Under the pieces are notes generated by a model. The model searched no databases and had not been told where the DNA came from. It saw nothing but the letters and a program-made list of their open reading frames with translations. 64,000 nucleotides of DNA, from positions 3,348,001 to 3,412,000 of the forward strand of contig NZ_RBKU01000001.1 of assembly GCF_003633615.1 (NCBI RefSeq). The letters are read 5' to 3'. Positions 16,898-25,608 of the stretch are shown piece after piece (the first letter of the stretch is position 1; each line of letters starts with the position of its first letter). The position numbers and the translations under genes are program-made. The stretch is from Mucilaginibacter gracilis. Its GTDB lineage: Bacteria > Bacteroidota > Bacteroidia > Sphingobacteriales > Sphingobacteriaceae.

Positions 16898-17186
16898 TAA
16901 TTTAACTACGCTGGACGATTTTATTAAAAAAGAATATGGCGATAGAGGAACGACAAAACGGGAATTATTCGAGCAAGGCTATTCGGAGTTCAAATTAGGT
17001 GCTTTGATCCACGAAGCAAGAAAGGCGAAAGGACTAACGCAAACCCAGCTTGCTGATAAGTGCGGTACAACAAAAGCCTATATATCTAAAGTTGAAAATG
17101 ATGTTCAAGATGTTCGCGTAGCAACACTACGCAAAATAATTGAAGTGGGGTTAGGCGGTCATCTTGAACTTTCAATTAAATTATAA
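16884..17186 (+). CDS. HigA-like XRE antitoxin
   Basis: A 100-aa protein with an HTH at residues about 42-95 (IHEARKAKGLTQTQLADKCG, TTKAYISKVEND). It overlaps the toxin gene and ends before a terminator. The protein would bind the toxin and repress the shared promoter. The N-terminal 40 residues (LDDFIKKEYGDRGTTKRELF) are the likely toxin-binding arm. Confidence 0.85.
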   Translation: MKKNDNLTTLDDFIKKEYGDRGTTKRELFEQGYSEFKLGALIHEARKAKGLTQTQLADKCGTTKAYISKVENDVQDVRVATLRKIIEVGLGGHLELSIKL

Positions 17187-17197
17187 AAACAATGAGG

Positions 17198-17224
17198 AGG
17201 TGGTATTATAAGTACCGCCTTTTT
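17198..17224. terminator. Terminator between the antitoxin and a convergent gene
   Basis: AGGTGGTA-TTATAAG-TACCGCCT (one G-T pair) followed by TTTTT. Confidence 0.65.
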
Positions 17225-17249
17225 CATGTTGGCCCATACCTTATTAAAA

Positions 17250-19682
17250 TTATTTTTTCGGGTTCGTCAGTCGTAGTTGTAAGCTGTTTACGATATGAGA
17301 TGCCATTTGACGAACAAATATATTTTCCTGCCAAACTTGTTCCTTGACATCCCACCAGTTTTTGATTTTTAAATGTTCGTTAACGCTAAATTCAGCCAAT
17401 GCGCCGATGTAATCATTATAGCGGTGATAAGGTTTAATCTTGTTTTTATAAGCTCTAAAACCGGCGCGATAATCTTCCGGTAATAGTTCAGTGGCTGTTA
17501 GGATTAATACTGGATTAGCCGGGCGACTGTCGTTTCCTTTTTGGAAATGCTGTACCAACGTTGTCAATAGCTTTATTTCATTTTCATCCAAACGCTCATT
17601 CAAAGTTGCCATTGCCAATATAGCTCCAGGAAATTCATCGCCAAGCGCTATCATTCTTTCGATATCAACGACGGTGAAACGCTTATAGGTCTTACATTCG
17701 CAAAACAGTAAGTCCGGTCGTTTATACTCGTCACGGCCGCTTTGCAATAACAAGCACAGATCAATTTCTTTTGGTGTCTGGCTTTGTTTTTTACTGATTA
17801 GCTCAAAACCAAATAACGCAGATATTTTTTCATCGTGACCTGTTATTTCAGTTTGAAACAGGCTTAATGTCGCAAATACAGCCATTACACCATCTGCCTT
17901 ATTTGCCCTTGAAAAGGGACCAATACCTCTATAATACCAATTAATACTGGTAGGCGCGGCCATGGGTAAGCCAAATTGGTTACGGCAGATTGGGCAGGTT
18001 ATTTGAACAGCTATGTTCTCCGGCAAAAAAAAGCCGTGTTGCTCACATACGCTGCACTGAATTTGCGCTCCCATTTCAACGATTTTATGTTCCAATAGCC
18101 TGCCAATAAATGCCTGTGCGTCGGCGACCTTTTTGATCGATAATGTCTTTTGTATCTCTGCAATTAATTGACTGTAAGAAATTGCTTTGCCACCTTCAAA
18201 AAGTTCGATGATTTTTAGGGGGCCTGCTCGCAGCAAAAATTTACCTAACATCAGTCCGCCAATATTTTTTAAAACCTCTTTCGCTAATTTGCTATTAGGA
18301 GTTTCTTTAAGCTTTTGACCTAAATTGGAAAAATATAATTTGAAAAAATCAAGCGCTTTGGGTAACGACAACATAATCTTGCTGTCACTCCGGTTTATGG
18401 TGCGGTGTATTCCGCCTGATGATAACCGCCATTCCCGAAAATCTATCGGTGCAGCTAACTGTCGCAATTGCATGTCTGTAATTCCAAACAACAGGTTGGC
18501 ATATTCAGCGTGGCTATCATGTACCGAAATATCTAAAATTACTTTATAGGCAGACTCTCTAACGAGATTCCAGTCGTAAAAAAACGGGAGATCCTGTGCC
18601 TTAAATTCAACTCGGCTTTCCTCTACATCATACTGATCGTAAAAAGTATCATAAAAAGGCACTTCACTTTTGATGTGGTCAGCGTCTTGATATTCGTAAT
18701 TTGCCCAAAAACGTGGGAACCAACTTTGCCATGAGAAACTTGCTGCCTGTATTTTTCCTGTAACCTCCGGCTTAACTTTTTCCCACGCGGTATCGATCTG
18801 GTCCTTCATAAAACCATGACCGATTAATAACCTGATAGAACCTATTGACCCACCATCGCGTTGTACTGCCCATTCTGTAAAACGCAGTACATAATCTTTA
18901 AAGTAAGGTTTATCCAACAGATCAGTTGCCAGTGGTACAATTTTCCAGCCTGCAGCCCGAAGGTTCCAGAAATTCATTACATCCTGTAAGCGATCAGAAC
19001 GCATAAAGTAAATGCCCGAACCCATTTTATAAGGCTTGTTTGACCACGTTCTTAATTTATGATAAATCAAGTCAAGAATATCTATTTTATCGGATACAGC
19101 ATACTCCAACATTTCATCCCAGCCTATTACAGGTTGTTCTAAAATATCATTTCCTTTAAATAACCTCTCAATCCCCTTTCTTAGCTTTTCACAAGTAATA
19201 CCCATTAACGCATTCAGCAGGATATTTTCGGGTGCAATTTTTGACAAACTAAATACCAACTCGTCATTTCGGAGATATTTAAACTCATTTTCGTGATAGT
19301 ACTTTGCAATTTCTAAAGTACTGATTGCACGATCATTTGTTCCTTTATCAATTTCATCTGTGTAATCCTTGATAGATTTTAAAACTCGCTCGCCTGCAAT
19401 TTTTTTTACAGCATCTTCAGAAAGATCTTCATCGTATAGAATGACATCAGGATCATAATTCTCTACCGTAAAACGGTAATAATCAACTGTAGTAATATCA
19501 ATATTAAATTCCCGACGGTAAGCTATCGGTAGTTTTTCATAAAAAGCAAATATTGGTGCAAACGCACCACCCCACACATGGCAAGCAACTTCCATAGCTC
19601 GCTGGAATCGCAAGTTGCTATCCGGTTGAATGAAAAAAAAGAATCGTATTGGAGCAAGTTTTTGGTTTATACCGGCATACAT
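17250..19682 (-). CDS. Large protein with zinc ribbon and C-terminal PD-(D/E)XK-like domain, candidate defence protein
   Basis: An 810-aa protein of no recognised family. The first 500 residues are mostly helical. Near residues 575-605 two CxxC pairs (CSVCEQHG and CPICRNQF) form a zinc ribbon. Residues about 665-710 read KEIDLCLLL, then RPDLLFCECKTYKRFT, matching the D-x(n)-ExK core of PD-(D/E)XK nucleases. A zinc ribbon beside a nuclease core suggests a DNA- or RNA-targeting effector. It is a single gene on the opposite strand, between the toxin-antitoxin pair and the mobilization module, a usual cargo slot for antiphage genes. The defence role is inference. Confidence 0.72.
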   Translation of the reverse strand: MYAGINQKLAPIRFFFFIQPDSNLRFQRAMEVACHVWGGAFAPIFAFYEKLPIAYRREFNIDITTVDYYRFTVENYDPDVILYDEDLSEDAVKKIAGERVLKSIKDYTDEIDKGTNDRAISTLEIAKYYHENEFKYLRNDELVFSLSKIAPENILLNALMGITCEKLRKGIERLFKGNDILEQPVIGWDEMLEYAVSDKIDILDLIYHKLRTWSNKPYKMGSGIYFMRSDRLQDVMNFWNLRAAGWKIVPLATDLLDKPYFKDYVLRFTEWAVQRDGGSIGSIRLLIGHGFMKDQIDTAWEKVKPEVTGKIQAASFSWQSWFPRFWANYEYQDADHIKSEVPFYDTFYDQYDVEESRVEFKAQDLPFFYDWNLVRESAYKVILDISVHDSHAEYANLLFGITDMQLRQLAAPIDFREWRLSSGGIHRTINRSDSKIMLSLPKALDFFKLYFSNLGQKLKETPNSKLAKEVLKNIGGLMLGKFLLRAGPLKIIELFEGGKAISYSQLIAEIQKTLSIKKVADAQAFIGRLLEHKIVEMGAQIQCSVCEQHGFFLPENIAVQITCPICRNQFGLPMAAPTSINWYYRGIGPFSRANKADGVMAVFATLSLFQTEITGHDEKISALFGFELISKKQSQTPKEIDLCLLLQSGRDEYKRPDLLFCECKTYKRFTVVDIERMIALGDEFPGAILAMATLNERLDENEIKLLTTLVQHFQKGNDSRPANPVLILTATELLPEDYRAGFRAYKNKIKPYHRYNDYIGALAEFSVNEHLKIKNWWDVKEQVWQENIFVRQMASHIVNSLQLRLTNPKK

Positions 19683-19839
19683 GGAGGTTGATTATTAATA
19701 GGGTTAAAGCTAATAAATATTTGCTTGCGATTAAGGTTGGCCAATAGAGCCTGACCGTTGTTAAAGAATGCCTTTATAGTTCAGAAACCAAAACGATAAT
19801 TTACGGTTGTAGCATGTATTTAGGATTAATACTGAAGCC

Positions 19840-20604
19840 ATGCCCAACAAATACTTCAAGCCGCACGAATCATTCGACCTTAACTCACACAAATACGATG
19901 TTGGCGTACTCACCGGATTAAAGGATGGTTACGAAGACAATCTTTTTATTAAAAAGGTACTTGAACTGCCGGAGCTTGAATATGAGCCGTATTACCTATA
20001 CCACCTCGATTACTTTTTAAGCAAGGAGCCACAGGGTGAGCAGGAGTTTTTTTCTTTTGTTTGGCAGATCGTTTTAAGGCGTATTAACTACCTTGAAATA
20101 AAAGACCCTTTCAATTCAAGTCATGCTTTGGATGTAGAGATATTGGAAAAGCTCTTAAACTTTCAAAAATACCTCCGCTCAATTGACCAATGGGATACCC
20201 AAAGAACTTTACCTGAAATTATCGCCGACCAGCAGGAGATGATTAGGAAACAACAAGAAGAAATTGCTGGATTAAAAGATGAATTAAAGGCAGCAAAGAA
20301 ATTAGAAACCCAAGAGTTTATTAATATCGCGGACGGTTACCTGTTGACCTTTTTAGATATATGCCTGCAAATTCAGGATGAAACCCTTTTGCCCGATGGC
20401 AAAAAAGAATTGGTTTTATCACAAACACAAATTGTGTGGTGCAAGATGATCGCCAAGTATTTCAGGGAGGGGGGTAACGAAATAAGCCTCGAAACCATAC
20501 GTCGATATTTTCCCGCAGATCGCAAAAACCCCGGTAGCAAGTATGCCAAAATTCCATCCCAATTACAGTTATTTCAATTGAAGGCTAAGAAGAAGCAAAG
20601 TTAA
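19840..20604 (+). CDS. Conserved mobile-element protein, first gene of mobilization module B
   Basis: A 254-aa paralogue of the 99-872 product, similar along the whole length (MPNKYFKPHESFDLNSHKYD, then YLRSIDQW and YFPADRKNPG). A coiled-coil stretch (IADQQEMIRKQQEEIAGLKD) lies at residues about 127-150. The gene is divergent from the 810-aa gene. Its function is unknown; constant linkage to the HTH pair and relaxase points to element maintenance or transfer. Confidence 0.82.
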   Translation: MPNKYFKPHESFDLNSHKYDVGVLTGLKDGYEDNLFIKKVLELPELEYEPYYLYHLDYFLSKEPQGEQEFFSFVWQIVLRRINYLEIKDPFNSSHALDVEILEKLLNFQKYLRSIDQWDTQRTLPEIIADQQEMIRKQQEEIAGLKDELKAAKKLETQEFINIADGYLLTFLDICLQIQDETLLPDGKKELVLSQTQIVWCKMIAKYFREGGNEISLETIRRYFPADRKNPGSKYAKIPSQLQLFQLKAKKKQS

Positions 20605-20767
20605 AACTTGCATAACTTAACTATACTTACCTCTATTTCCTATAAGTCCTAACAGTCTGTATTTCAATACACTACTTGCTTGTTTTAGGTTGCTAAAAAC
20701 ACCATCAATTTAACCACGCAAATCTGCGTGGTCACGCGCGTACTTTTTTTCTCTTTTCATTTGCGGC

Positions 20768-21055
20768 ATGGAGATAATAAACCAAGAAGCCCTAAGCCGG
20801 TGTGTCAGGGATGCAGTAAGGGCAGAATTACAAGAGCATTTTAATGCAGGTGGAAATCCGCCGCAGGATGAACGGCTATTATCCAAACAAGAACTTTCCG
20901 AAGAATTAGGCGTGTCGTTAGTCACGCTTACAGATTGGATGAAAAAGGGGCTACCCTATTTGCGCCTGCATAAGCGGGTGTATTTTAAAAAGAGCGAGGT
21001 GCTCAAAATCATGGTACAAAAAACTAAAGAGCAAGGAGGAAAAGATGAACGTTGA
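20768..21055 (+). CDS. Helix-turn-helix excisionase-like protein (module B, HTH 1)
   Basis: A 95-aa paralogue of 1023-1319 with the same HTH (LSKQELSEELGVSLVTLTDW). Its stop overlaps the next HTH gene by 11 bp. Preceded by the inverted repeat at 20713-20733. Confidence 0.84.
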   Translation: MEIINQEALSRCVRDAVRAELQEHFNAGGNPPQDERLLSKQELSEELGVSLVTLTDWMKKGLPYLRLHKRVYFKKSEVLKIMVQKTKEQGGKDER

Positions 21056-21308
21056 ATTAATCACATGGGAAGATTTGAAGCGGTTTAAAAATGAAATGTT
21101 GTCCGAGATTAAAAGTTTGTTAAAGCCTGGTCAGGGTCAAAGTAAGCAATGGCTGAAAAGCTACGAAGTCAGAAAGCTGTTAAACATTTCGCCCGGCACC
21201 CTACAGAATTTAAGGGTTAACGGAACGCTACGATACACCAAGATCGGTGGCATGCTTTACTACAAAATGGAGGACATTGAAAAGTTATTGGAGGGTGATA
21301 GCAAGTAA
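21045..21308 (+). CDS. Helix-turn-helix excisionase-like protein (module B, HTH 2)
   Basis: An 87-aa protein with an Xis-like HTH (YEVRKLLNISPGTLQNLR, RYTKIGGMLYYKMEDIEKLL) at residues about 37-84. It is the intact form of the broken gene at 1306-1575 and is homologous to 53744-54016. The three copies each precede a mobilization region. Probably a recombination directionality factor or mob-operon regulator. Confidence 0.84.
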   Translation: MNVELITWEDLKRFKNEMLSEIKSLLKPGQGQSKQWLKSYEVRKLLNISPGTLQNLRVNGTLRYTKIGGMLYYKMEDIEKLLEGDSK

Positions 21309-21433
21309 GGTTCTGCAAGCAGAACCCAAAGCGAAGCTTTGGAGAAAAAGCAGCGCAGCGTACCGCTTGCGGTATAGCTGCATAGCTGTCTACACCGACC
21401 GAAGGTCGTTAACCAAAGTCATTTGCCGATAAG

Positions 21434-21520
21434 AAGCAAGTTTGTGTTTTTGTTCCACAAAAACTCCCCCAAGCCTTCGGCAAGGGGGCAAACTTGCTTT
21501 TTGCGCCCGTTGGTTGCAAA
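21434..21520 (+). other. Candidate oriT (nested inverted repeats, module B)
   Basis: Outer arms AAGCAAGTTTG (21434-21444) and CAAACTTGCTT (21489-21499) are perfect 11-bp complements. An inner stem CCCCCAAGCC-TTC-GGCAAGGGGG fills 21466-21488. It is followed by TTTTTGCGCC and TTGCAAAAAG, matching the 3' flank of the hairpins at 1759-1816 and (reversed) 53250-53306. MobC and relaxase genes start 66 bp downstream. A transcription terminator is the alternative. Confidence 0.5.
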
Positions 21521-21564
21521 AAGAAAAAAGACAGAAAAGGATTGAGTATGAAAGATCGGTGAGT

Positions 21565-21954
21565 ATGAAAACAGGATTAAAAGAGACGGCCGGAACGGTA
21601 TCAGAGAAACCGAAACATAAAGGCGGTAGGCCGAAATTGACCATTAAACGGGAGGCTTTTGTTAGGGTCAGATTAACCGCAACGGAGCATTTTGTGATAG
21701 CCGGTAGAGCCAAGGATGCAGGTATGAGAATTAGTGATTGGTTTAGGTCGGCAGCTAAAGCCGCAAGAGTTGTAGCTCGGCTAAATCCAGAAGACATGCA
21801 GATCATGAGGATGCTTACCGGAATGGCTAACAACCTGAATCAGCTTACAAAGTTGGCGCATAAAGATGGCTTATTATCAGTAGCCCGTAAGTGTGATGGG
21901 CTGATGACCGAGATAGATCAGGCACTAAAATATTTCAATAGCGATGATAGGTAA
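21565..21954 (+). CDS. MobC-like relaxosome accessory protein
   Basis: A 129-aa protein from ATG 21565. It has the MobC/ribbon-helix-helix pattern: KHKGGRPKLTIKREAFVRVR, LTATEHFVIAGRAKDAG, MRISDWFRSAAKAARVVARL, then NNLNQLTKLAHKDGL, the usual C-terminal signature. It would bind oriT and help the relaxase to nick. The stop overlaps the relaxase start by 11 bp. Confidence 0.87.
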   Translation: MKTGLKETAGTVSEKPKHKGGRPKLTIKREAFVRVRLTATEHFVIAGRAKDAGMRISDWFRSAAKAARVVARLNPEDMQIMRMLTGMANNLNQLTKLAHKDGLLSVARKCDGLMTEIDQALKYFNSDDR

Positions 21955-22891
21955 AGTTCCCAAACCCGGTAAAAGCTTTGGCGGCTGTATAGAATATAAC
22001 GTGCTTAAAAAAGATGCCGCTGTGTTGTATGCGGATGGTGTTCGTATCGACAAGGTTGCACACACCATAGATGATTTCAACATGCAGCGCAAAATGAACC
22101 CCAGCTTGGGTCAGGCAGTCGGCCACATTGCATTGAGTTGGAGTCCGAACGATAAGGGTAAGTTAGACGATGAAAAAATGGTGGAGATCGCCAAAGAGTA
22201 TTTGCAGAAAATGAAAATTCAGGATACACAGGTATTGATGGTTAGGCATAAGGATAAAGAGCATCCCCATCTACACATCGTTTATAACCGGGTAAACAAC
22301 CAAGGCAAAACCATTACCGACAAGTTCCAGCATTATAACAATCTAAAGTTTAGCAAGCAACTTACCTTAAAATACGGCATGTACATGGCCAAGGGTAAAG
22401 AACAAGTGAACCGCCCACAATTAAAGGGCATTGATAAATTAAAGTACGAATTGCACGACACGATAAAAGCAGCGATTAAAAAAGTAAACAATATTACAGA
22501 ACTAAAAAAGGAACTGGCTAAGCAAGGTATTGATACGTACTTCAAATTTAGGAGTGGTACATCGGAGATACAAGGTATCAGTTTTGGTAAGGGCAAGTAT
22601 AAATTCAAAGGTTCGGAAATCGACCGCAGTTTAAGTTACAGCAAAATAACCCAGGCCATACAGCAAAATGTACAACAACGGGAATCCGAACAGGTACAGC
22701 ATAAACAGTTTGTCAGCGACCTGAAAGCAGCCGTCCAATCACAAACCTCTGCATTCCCTCAACGGCAAAGTACAGGTGGTAAATCATTGCTCGAAGTGCT
22801 GCTTACCCCTGAATATATTGAGCCGATGCCTTATATCTACGACACGGACGAGCGAAAGAAGAAGCGCAAAAAAGCCAAGTCAGACCTATAA
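21944..22891 (+). CDS. Relaxase/mobilization nuclease (MOBP-type)
   Basis: A 315-aa protein. Motif I Tyr is probably in GGCIEYNVLKKD near residue 18. The metal-binding motif III is HKDKEHPHLHIVYNRVN near 100-117. The C-terminal third is basic and ends in KKKRKKAKSDL. Relaxases of this family nick oriT and lead the strand through a conjugation channel supplied in trans, since no channel genes lie in this element. Coupled to the MobC-like gene. Confidence 0.92.
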   Translation: MIGKVPKPGKSFGGCIEYNVLKKDAAVLYADGVRIDKVAHTIDDFNMQRKMNPSLGQAVGHIALSWSPNDKGKLDDEKMVEIAKEYLQKMKIQDTQVLMVRHKDKEHPHLHIVYNRVNNQGKTITDKFQHYNNLKFSKQLTLKYGMYMAKGKEQVNRPQLKGIDKLKYELHDTIKAAIKKVNNITELKKELAKQGIDTYFKFRSGTSEIQGISFGKGKYKFKGSEIDRSLSYSKITQAIQQNVQQRESEQVQHKQFVSDLKAAVQSQTSAFPQRQSTGGKSLLEVLLTPEYIEPMPYIYDTDERKKKRKKAKSDL

Positions 22892-22921
22892 AATAAGCAG
22901 GTAACATTAATCATTAAGACA

Positions 22922-23551
22922 ATGGAAAATCACGAAGAAAACAACATACAGCAGGAAATCATAGATAGCCTGGCAAAAAAAATGACCGAGCTTGAAAAAA
23001 GGCAATTAAAAGTAGAAGAACTTGATTTGGCTGGTCTACCCTCAAAAATAGAAGATTTAGAAACAAAGGTCAAAGAAACAGCGGAAATGAAAACGTTGGG
23101 GAATAGTAAACAACTGGAACGGTTCGACGGCCAGTTAAACGGCTTCGATAGAAAACTGGATGCCATTCCAAAAGCGATACCTATCAAGCACGAGTTCGAT
23201 CCTAAATCCAGATTCATTATTAAAACTGTTTTAGGGCTTATACTTGGCTTTTGTATTCTCCTAATCATTGCAATAAACCTGTATCTGGAAAACAACCGAA
23301 GAAGTGATGCGAACAATAAGTTTCTGTTACTACGCGGGTTCTATCCCGACGTGGCCCGGCAGATTGATAGCGCCTATAGCAATAATCCTGATAGCCTCAT
23401 CAGAAAAGCACAGGCTAACATAGATGAAAGGGAAATAATGTACCAGGCTGCCATTGAGGCAAAGCAAGCTGCCGAAGAGAGTAAAGCTGCCAACGAGAAG
23501 CTAAGAAAACTAAAAGGTAAAACAAACAGCACAAGTAAACATAAAAGATAG
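22922..23551 (+). CDS. Coiled-coil membrane protein of the mobilization operon
   Basis: A 209-aa protein. Residues 1-65 form a coiled coil, a single membrane helix lies at about 98-120 (VLGLILGFCILLIIAINLYL), and the C-terminal 60 residues are a charged Ala/Lys helix. It follows the relaxase gene by 30 bp. Possibly anchors the relaxosome; this is inference, with no family recognised. Confidence 0.75.
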   Translation: MENHEENNIQQEIIDSLAKKMTELEKRQLKVEELDLAGLPSKIEDLETKVKETAEMKTLGNSKQLERFDGQLNGFDRKLDAIPKAIPIKHEFDPKSRFIIKTVLGLILGFCILLIIAINLYLENNRRSDANNKFLLLRGFYPDVARQIDSAYSNNPDSLIRKAQANIDEREIMYQAAIEAKQAAEESKAANEKLRKLKGKTNSTSKHKR

Positions 23552-23579
23552 TTGCCGATTGCGCGTAAACTCCTAAAAA

Positions 23580-23672
23580 ATGAGCTGTCAATTTGAACTT
23601 AAATATGAAAAGGTTAGTTTAGATGACTTTATGGATTCTTCCTTTGCTGAAGCCTCAAACCAACTCAAATGA
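23580..23672 (+). CDS. Possible 30-aa leader peptide coupled to the DinB gene
   Basis: ATG 23580 opens a 30-codon frame (MSCQFELKYEKVSLDDFMDS...) whose TGA overlaps the DinB ATG as ATGA. It may be a translational coupler or the remnant of a larger protein. Weak evidence. Confidence 0.3.
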   Translation: MSCQFELKYEKVSLDDFMDSSFAEASNQLK

Positions 23673-24142
23673 TTAATGAGCGTTTTGAATGTGAAATATT
23701 AAGAGCCAGCAGAACCAGGCTATTGCAATTGATTGAAAAAAGTGATTACGAAGTATTATTTAAAATTCCGGAAGGTTTTAACAATAATATTATTTGGCAA
23801 ATTGGTCATTGTATCACTTCTCAACAGAGGCATATGTATATGCGTAGCGGATTACCAATGCACATATCTAAAGAATTTGAGGATTCTTTCAAAATTGGTT
23901 CATCTCCAAGGTCTTGGAAAATCACTCCTGATGTTAATGAGGTCAAACATTTATTGATTGATACAGTTAACCACCTTGAATCCGATCTGGAATCCAGATT
24001 ATTTGTCAACTATGAGCCCTTTGAGTTACCCATGGGATTTAAAGTGAAAAATCATGTAGAGGCGCTACAAGCCGCCAACTATCACGAAGCGGAACATAGT
24101 GGAAAAATTTTCGTGTATTTGAAGTTATTAGTTAAAGAATGA
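23669..24142 (+). CDS. DinB-superfamily protein
   Basis: A 157-aa four-helix-bundle protein of DinB/YfiT type. Candidate metal-binding histidines are in WQIGHCITSQQRHMY (about residue 47) and NYHEAEHSGKI (about 140). Members are often metal-dependent thiol transferases; the substrate is unknown. The gene stands after the mobilization operon and ends before a convergent XRE gene. Confidence 0.82.
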   Translation: MINERFECEILRASRTRLLQLIEKSDYEVLFKIPEGFNNNIIWQIGHCITSQQRHMYMRSGLPMHISKEFEDSFKIGSSPRSWKITPDVNEVKHLLIDTVNHLESDLESRLFVNYEPFELPMGFKVKNHVEALQAANYHEAEHSGKIFVYLKLLVKE

Positions 24143-24185
24143 ACACATCAATAAAGATTCACATCCAAAAATTTAAATAATGCTT

Positions 24186-24569
24186 CTACTTTTTAAGTAG
24201 TTCGTTTTTTTCTTTCTCACTTGCCAAAAGGCGTTCGTATAGACTTTTGTTTTCTTCAACAAGCTCCATTAGTTTATCCAATGGATTAAACGTGCAATGG
24301 TGACGAAAATCACCTGTACTGTTATCGTGAAAATTATTGAAGTAGTTGAAAACTGCTTCTTCAGTGAAGTTTTTTATCGCATCGGCAGTAACTCCCAACG
24401 CTTGGGCTATTTTTTCTAAAGCCAAATCTTCCACATCAGGGCTTTGCTCAATTTTAGATATAGCTTGCTGACTAACCCCCATCAAGCTGGCCAAGGTTTC
24501 CTGTTTAATGCCCTTCAGCTCGCGTACCTTGCTGATTTTTCTACCAATATGTAAAGTAGGTTCTACCAT
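24186..24569 (-). CDS. XRE-family regulator
   Basis: A 127-aa protein with an HTH at residues about 6-62 (IGRKISKVRELKGIKQETLA, MGVSQQAISKIEQSPDVEDL) and a C-terminal coiled stretch (LMELVEENKSLYERLLASEK). It is divergent from the HEPN/SWIM operon at 24694 with a 124-bp gap, and is the likely regulator of that operon. Confidence 0.87.
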   Translation of the reverse strand: MVEPTLHIGRKISKVRELKGIKQETLASLMGVSQQAISKIEQSPDVEDLALEKIAQALGVTADAIKNFTEEAVFNYFNNFHDNSTGDFRHHCTFNPLDKLMELVEENKSLYERLLASEKEKNELLKK

Positions 24570-24693
24570 AGCTCAAATGTAATGTGATTATTGTAAAGGT
24601 ACAAAACAACCCCGGTATTGTAAAACACAACCTGGTATGGTTCGGTACACTACAAGCATACAGCAATTTTGATAAACAATCAAAATTAAGGCC

Positions 24694-25593
24694 ATGAACA
24701 GACAGAACTTAACTCTCACTACGCCCCAATATAACAAGCTTATTGAGGTCATTAATTCCCTCGTTACCAAGTACAATGTGGAATACATCTATTGCTTTGG
24801 CTGCTTAAACGACGTTAGATCGGCGGCCAGTTGTTTTATAGAAGATGTTACAATAGCAGATAACCACTATTTTTTATTGATGCTCACTACAGATATAACA
24901 CGTATTGAACATTCGGTACAGGATCACGTAACTGGTGCATTTCCACAAATGAACATTACTATACTTGTTCATGGTATAGAAACGGTTACTAATGAAATAC
25001 AGCAGGGCAATCGTTTTTTTAACACGGTTTGCCGGGATGGTTTGCAATTGTATTCTTTTAACGGTTTACGTTTGAACACAGATTTCCGCAATTTAAATCC
25101 ATCTACTACACTAAGCAGTGCACAAAAACACTACGATCATAGGGAGGGCATGGCGTTGGGCTTTCTGCAATCGGCCAGCACCTGTTTAGAACACGGGTAT
25201 TACAACAATTGTGTATTTCAATTGCACCAAGCCATCGAACAGGCTTGTATCATGGTTATTCGTATTTATATGGGTTACCGTTCAGATATGCACAATCTTG
25301 CCCGGTTGATCAATCTATGCAGATGCTTTTCGGATGAACCGTTTGAACTATTTCCGAGAAAAACCGCAGAAGAAAAACGGCAATTTCAAATACTGATACG
25401 GAGTTATTCGGAAACCCGCTATAAAGATCAATATAAAATTGATAGTGCCGATGCTGATAAATTATTTACGCAGGTTGTAGAATTTCTTAATCTTATCAAA
25501 ATGCTCTGTAATAAAAGGTTAGAGCAATATCGTAACGAAATACCAACAGTTATTAGTTTAATAGAAAATCATACTACTGAACCGGTAGCGTAA
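24694..25593 (+). CDS. HEPN-domain protein with N-terminal nucleotidyltransferase-like region
   Basis: A 299-aa protein. The N-terminal 115 residues (VEYIYCFGCLNDVRS...) have the layout of a degenerate MNT-type nucleotidyltransferase; the GSxxxG/DxD residues are not kept. Residues about 140-285 are a HEPN domain (CLEHGYYNNCVFQLHQAIEQ, YMGYRSDMHNLARLINLC, SYSETRYKDQYKI). HEPN domains often are RNases or bind nucleotides; the usual Rx4-6H motif is not clear here. It is followed by a SWIM protein in one operon behind a divergent XRE gene. A toxin or defence role is possible. Confidence 0.75.
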   Translation: MNRQNLTLTTPQYNKLIEVINSLVTKYNVEYIYCFGCLNDVRSAASCFIEDVTIADNHYFLLMLTTDITRIEHSVQDHVTGAFPQMNITILVHGIETVTNEIQQGNRFFNTVCRDGLQLYSFNGLRLNTDFRNLNPSTTLSSAQKHYDHREGMALGFLQSASTCLEHGYYNNCVFQLHQAIEQACIMVIRIYMGYRSDMHNLARLINLCRCFSDEPFELFPRKTAEEKRQFQILIRSYSETRYKDQYKIDSADADKLFTQVVEFLNLIKMLCNKRLEQYRNEIPTVISLIENHTTEPVA

Positions 25594-25608
25594 ACTCCCA
25601 AAAGCATC

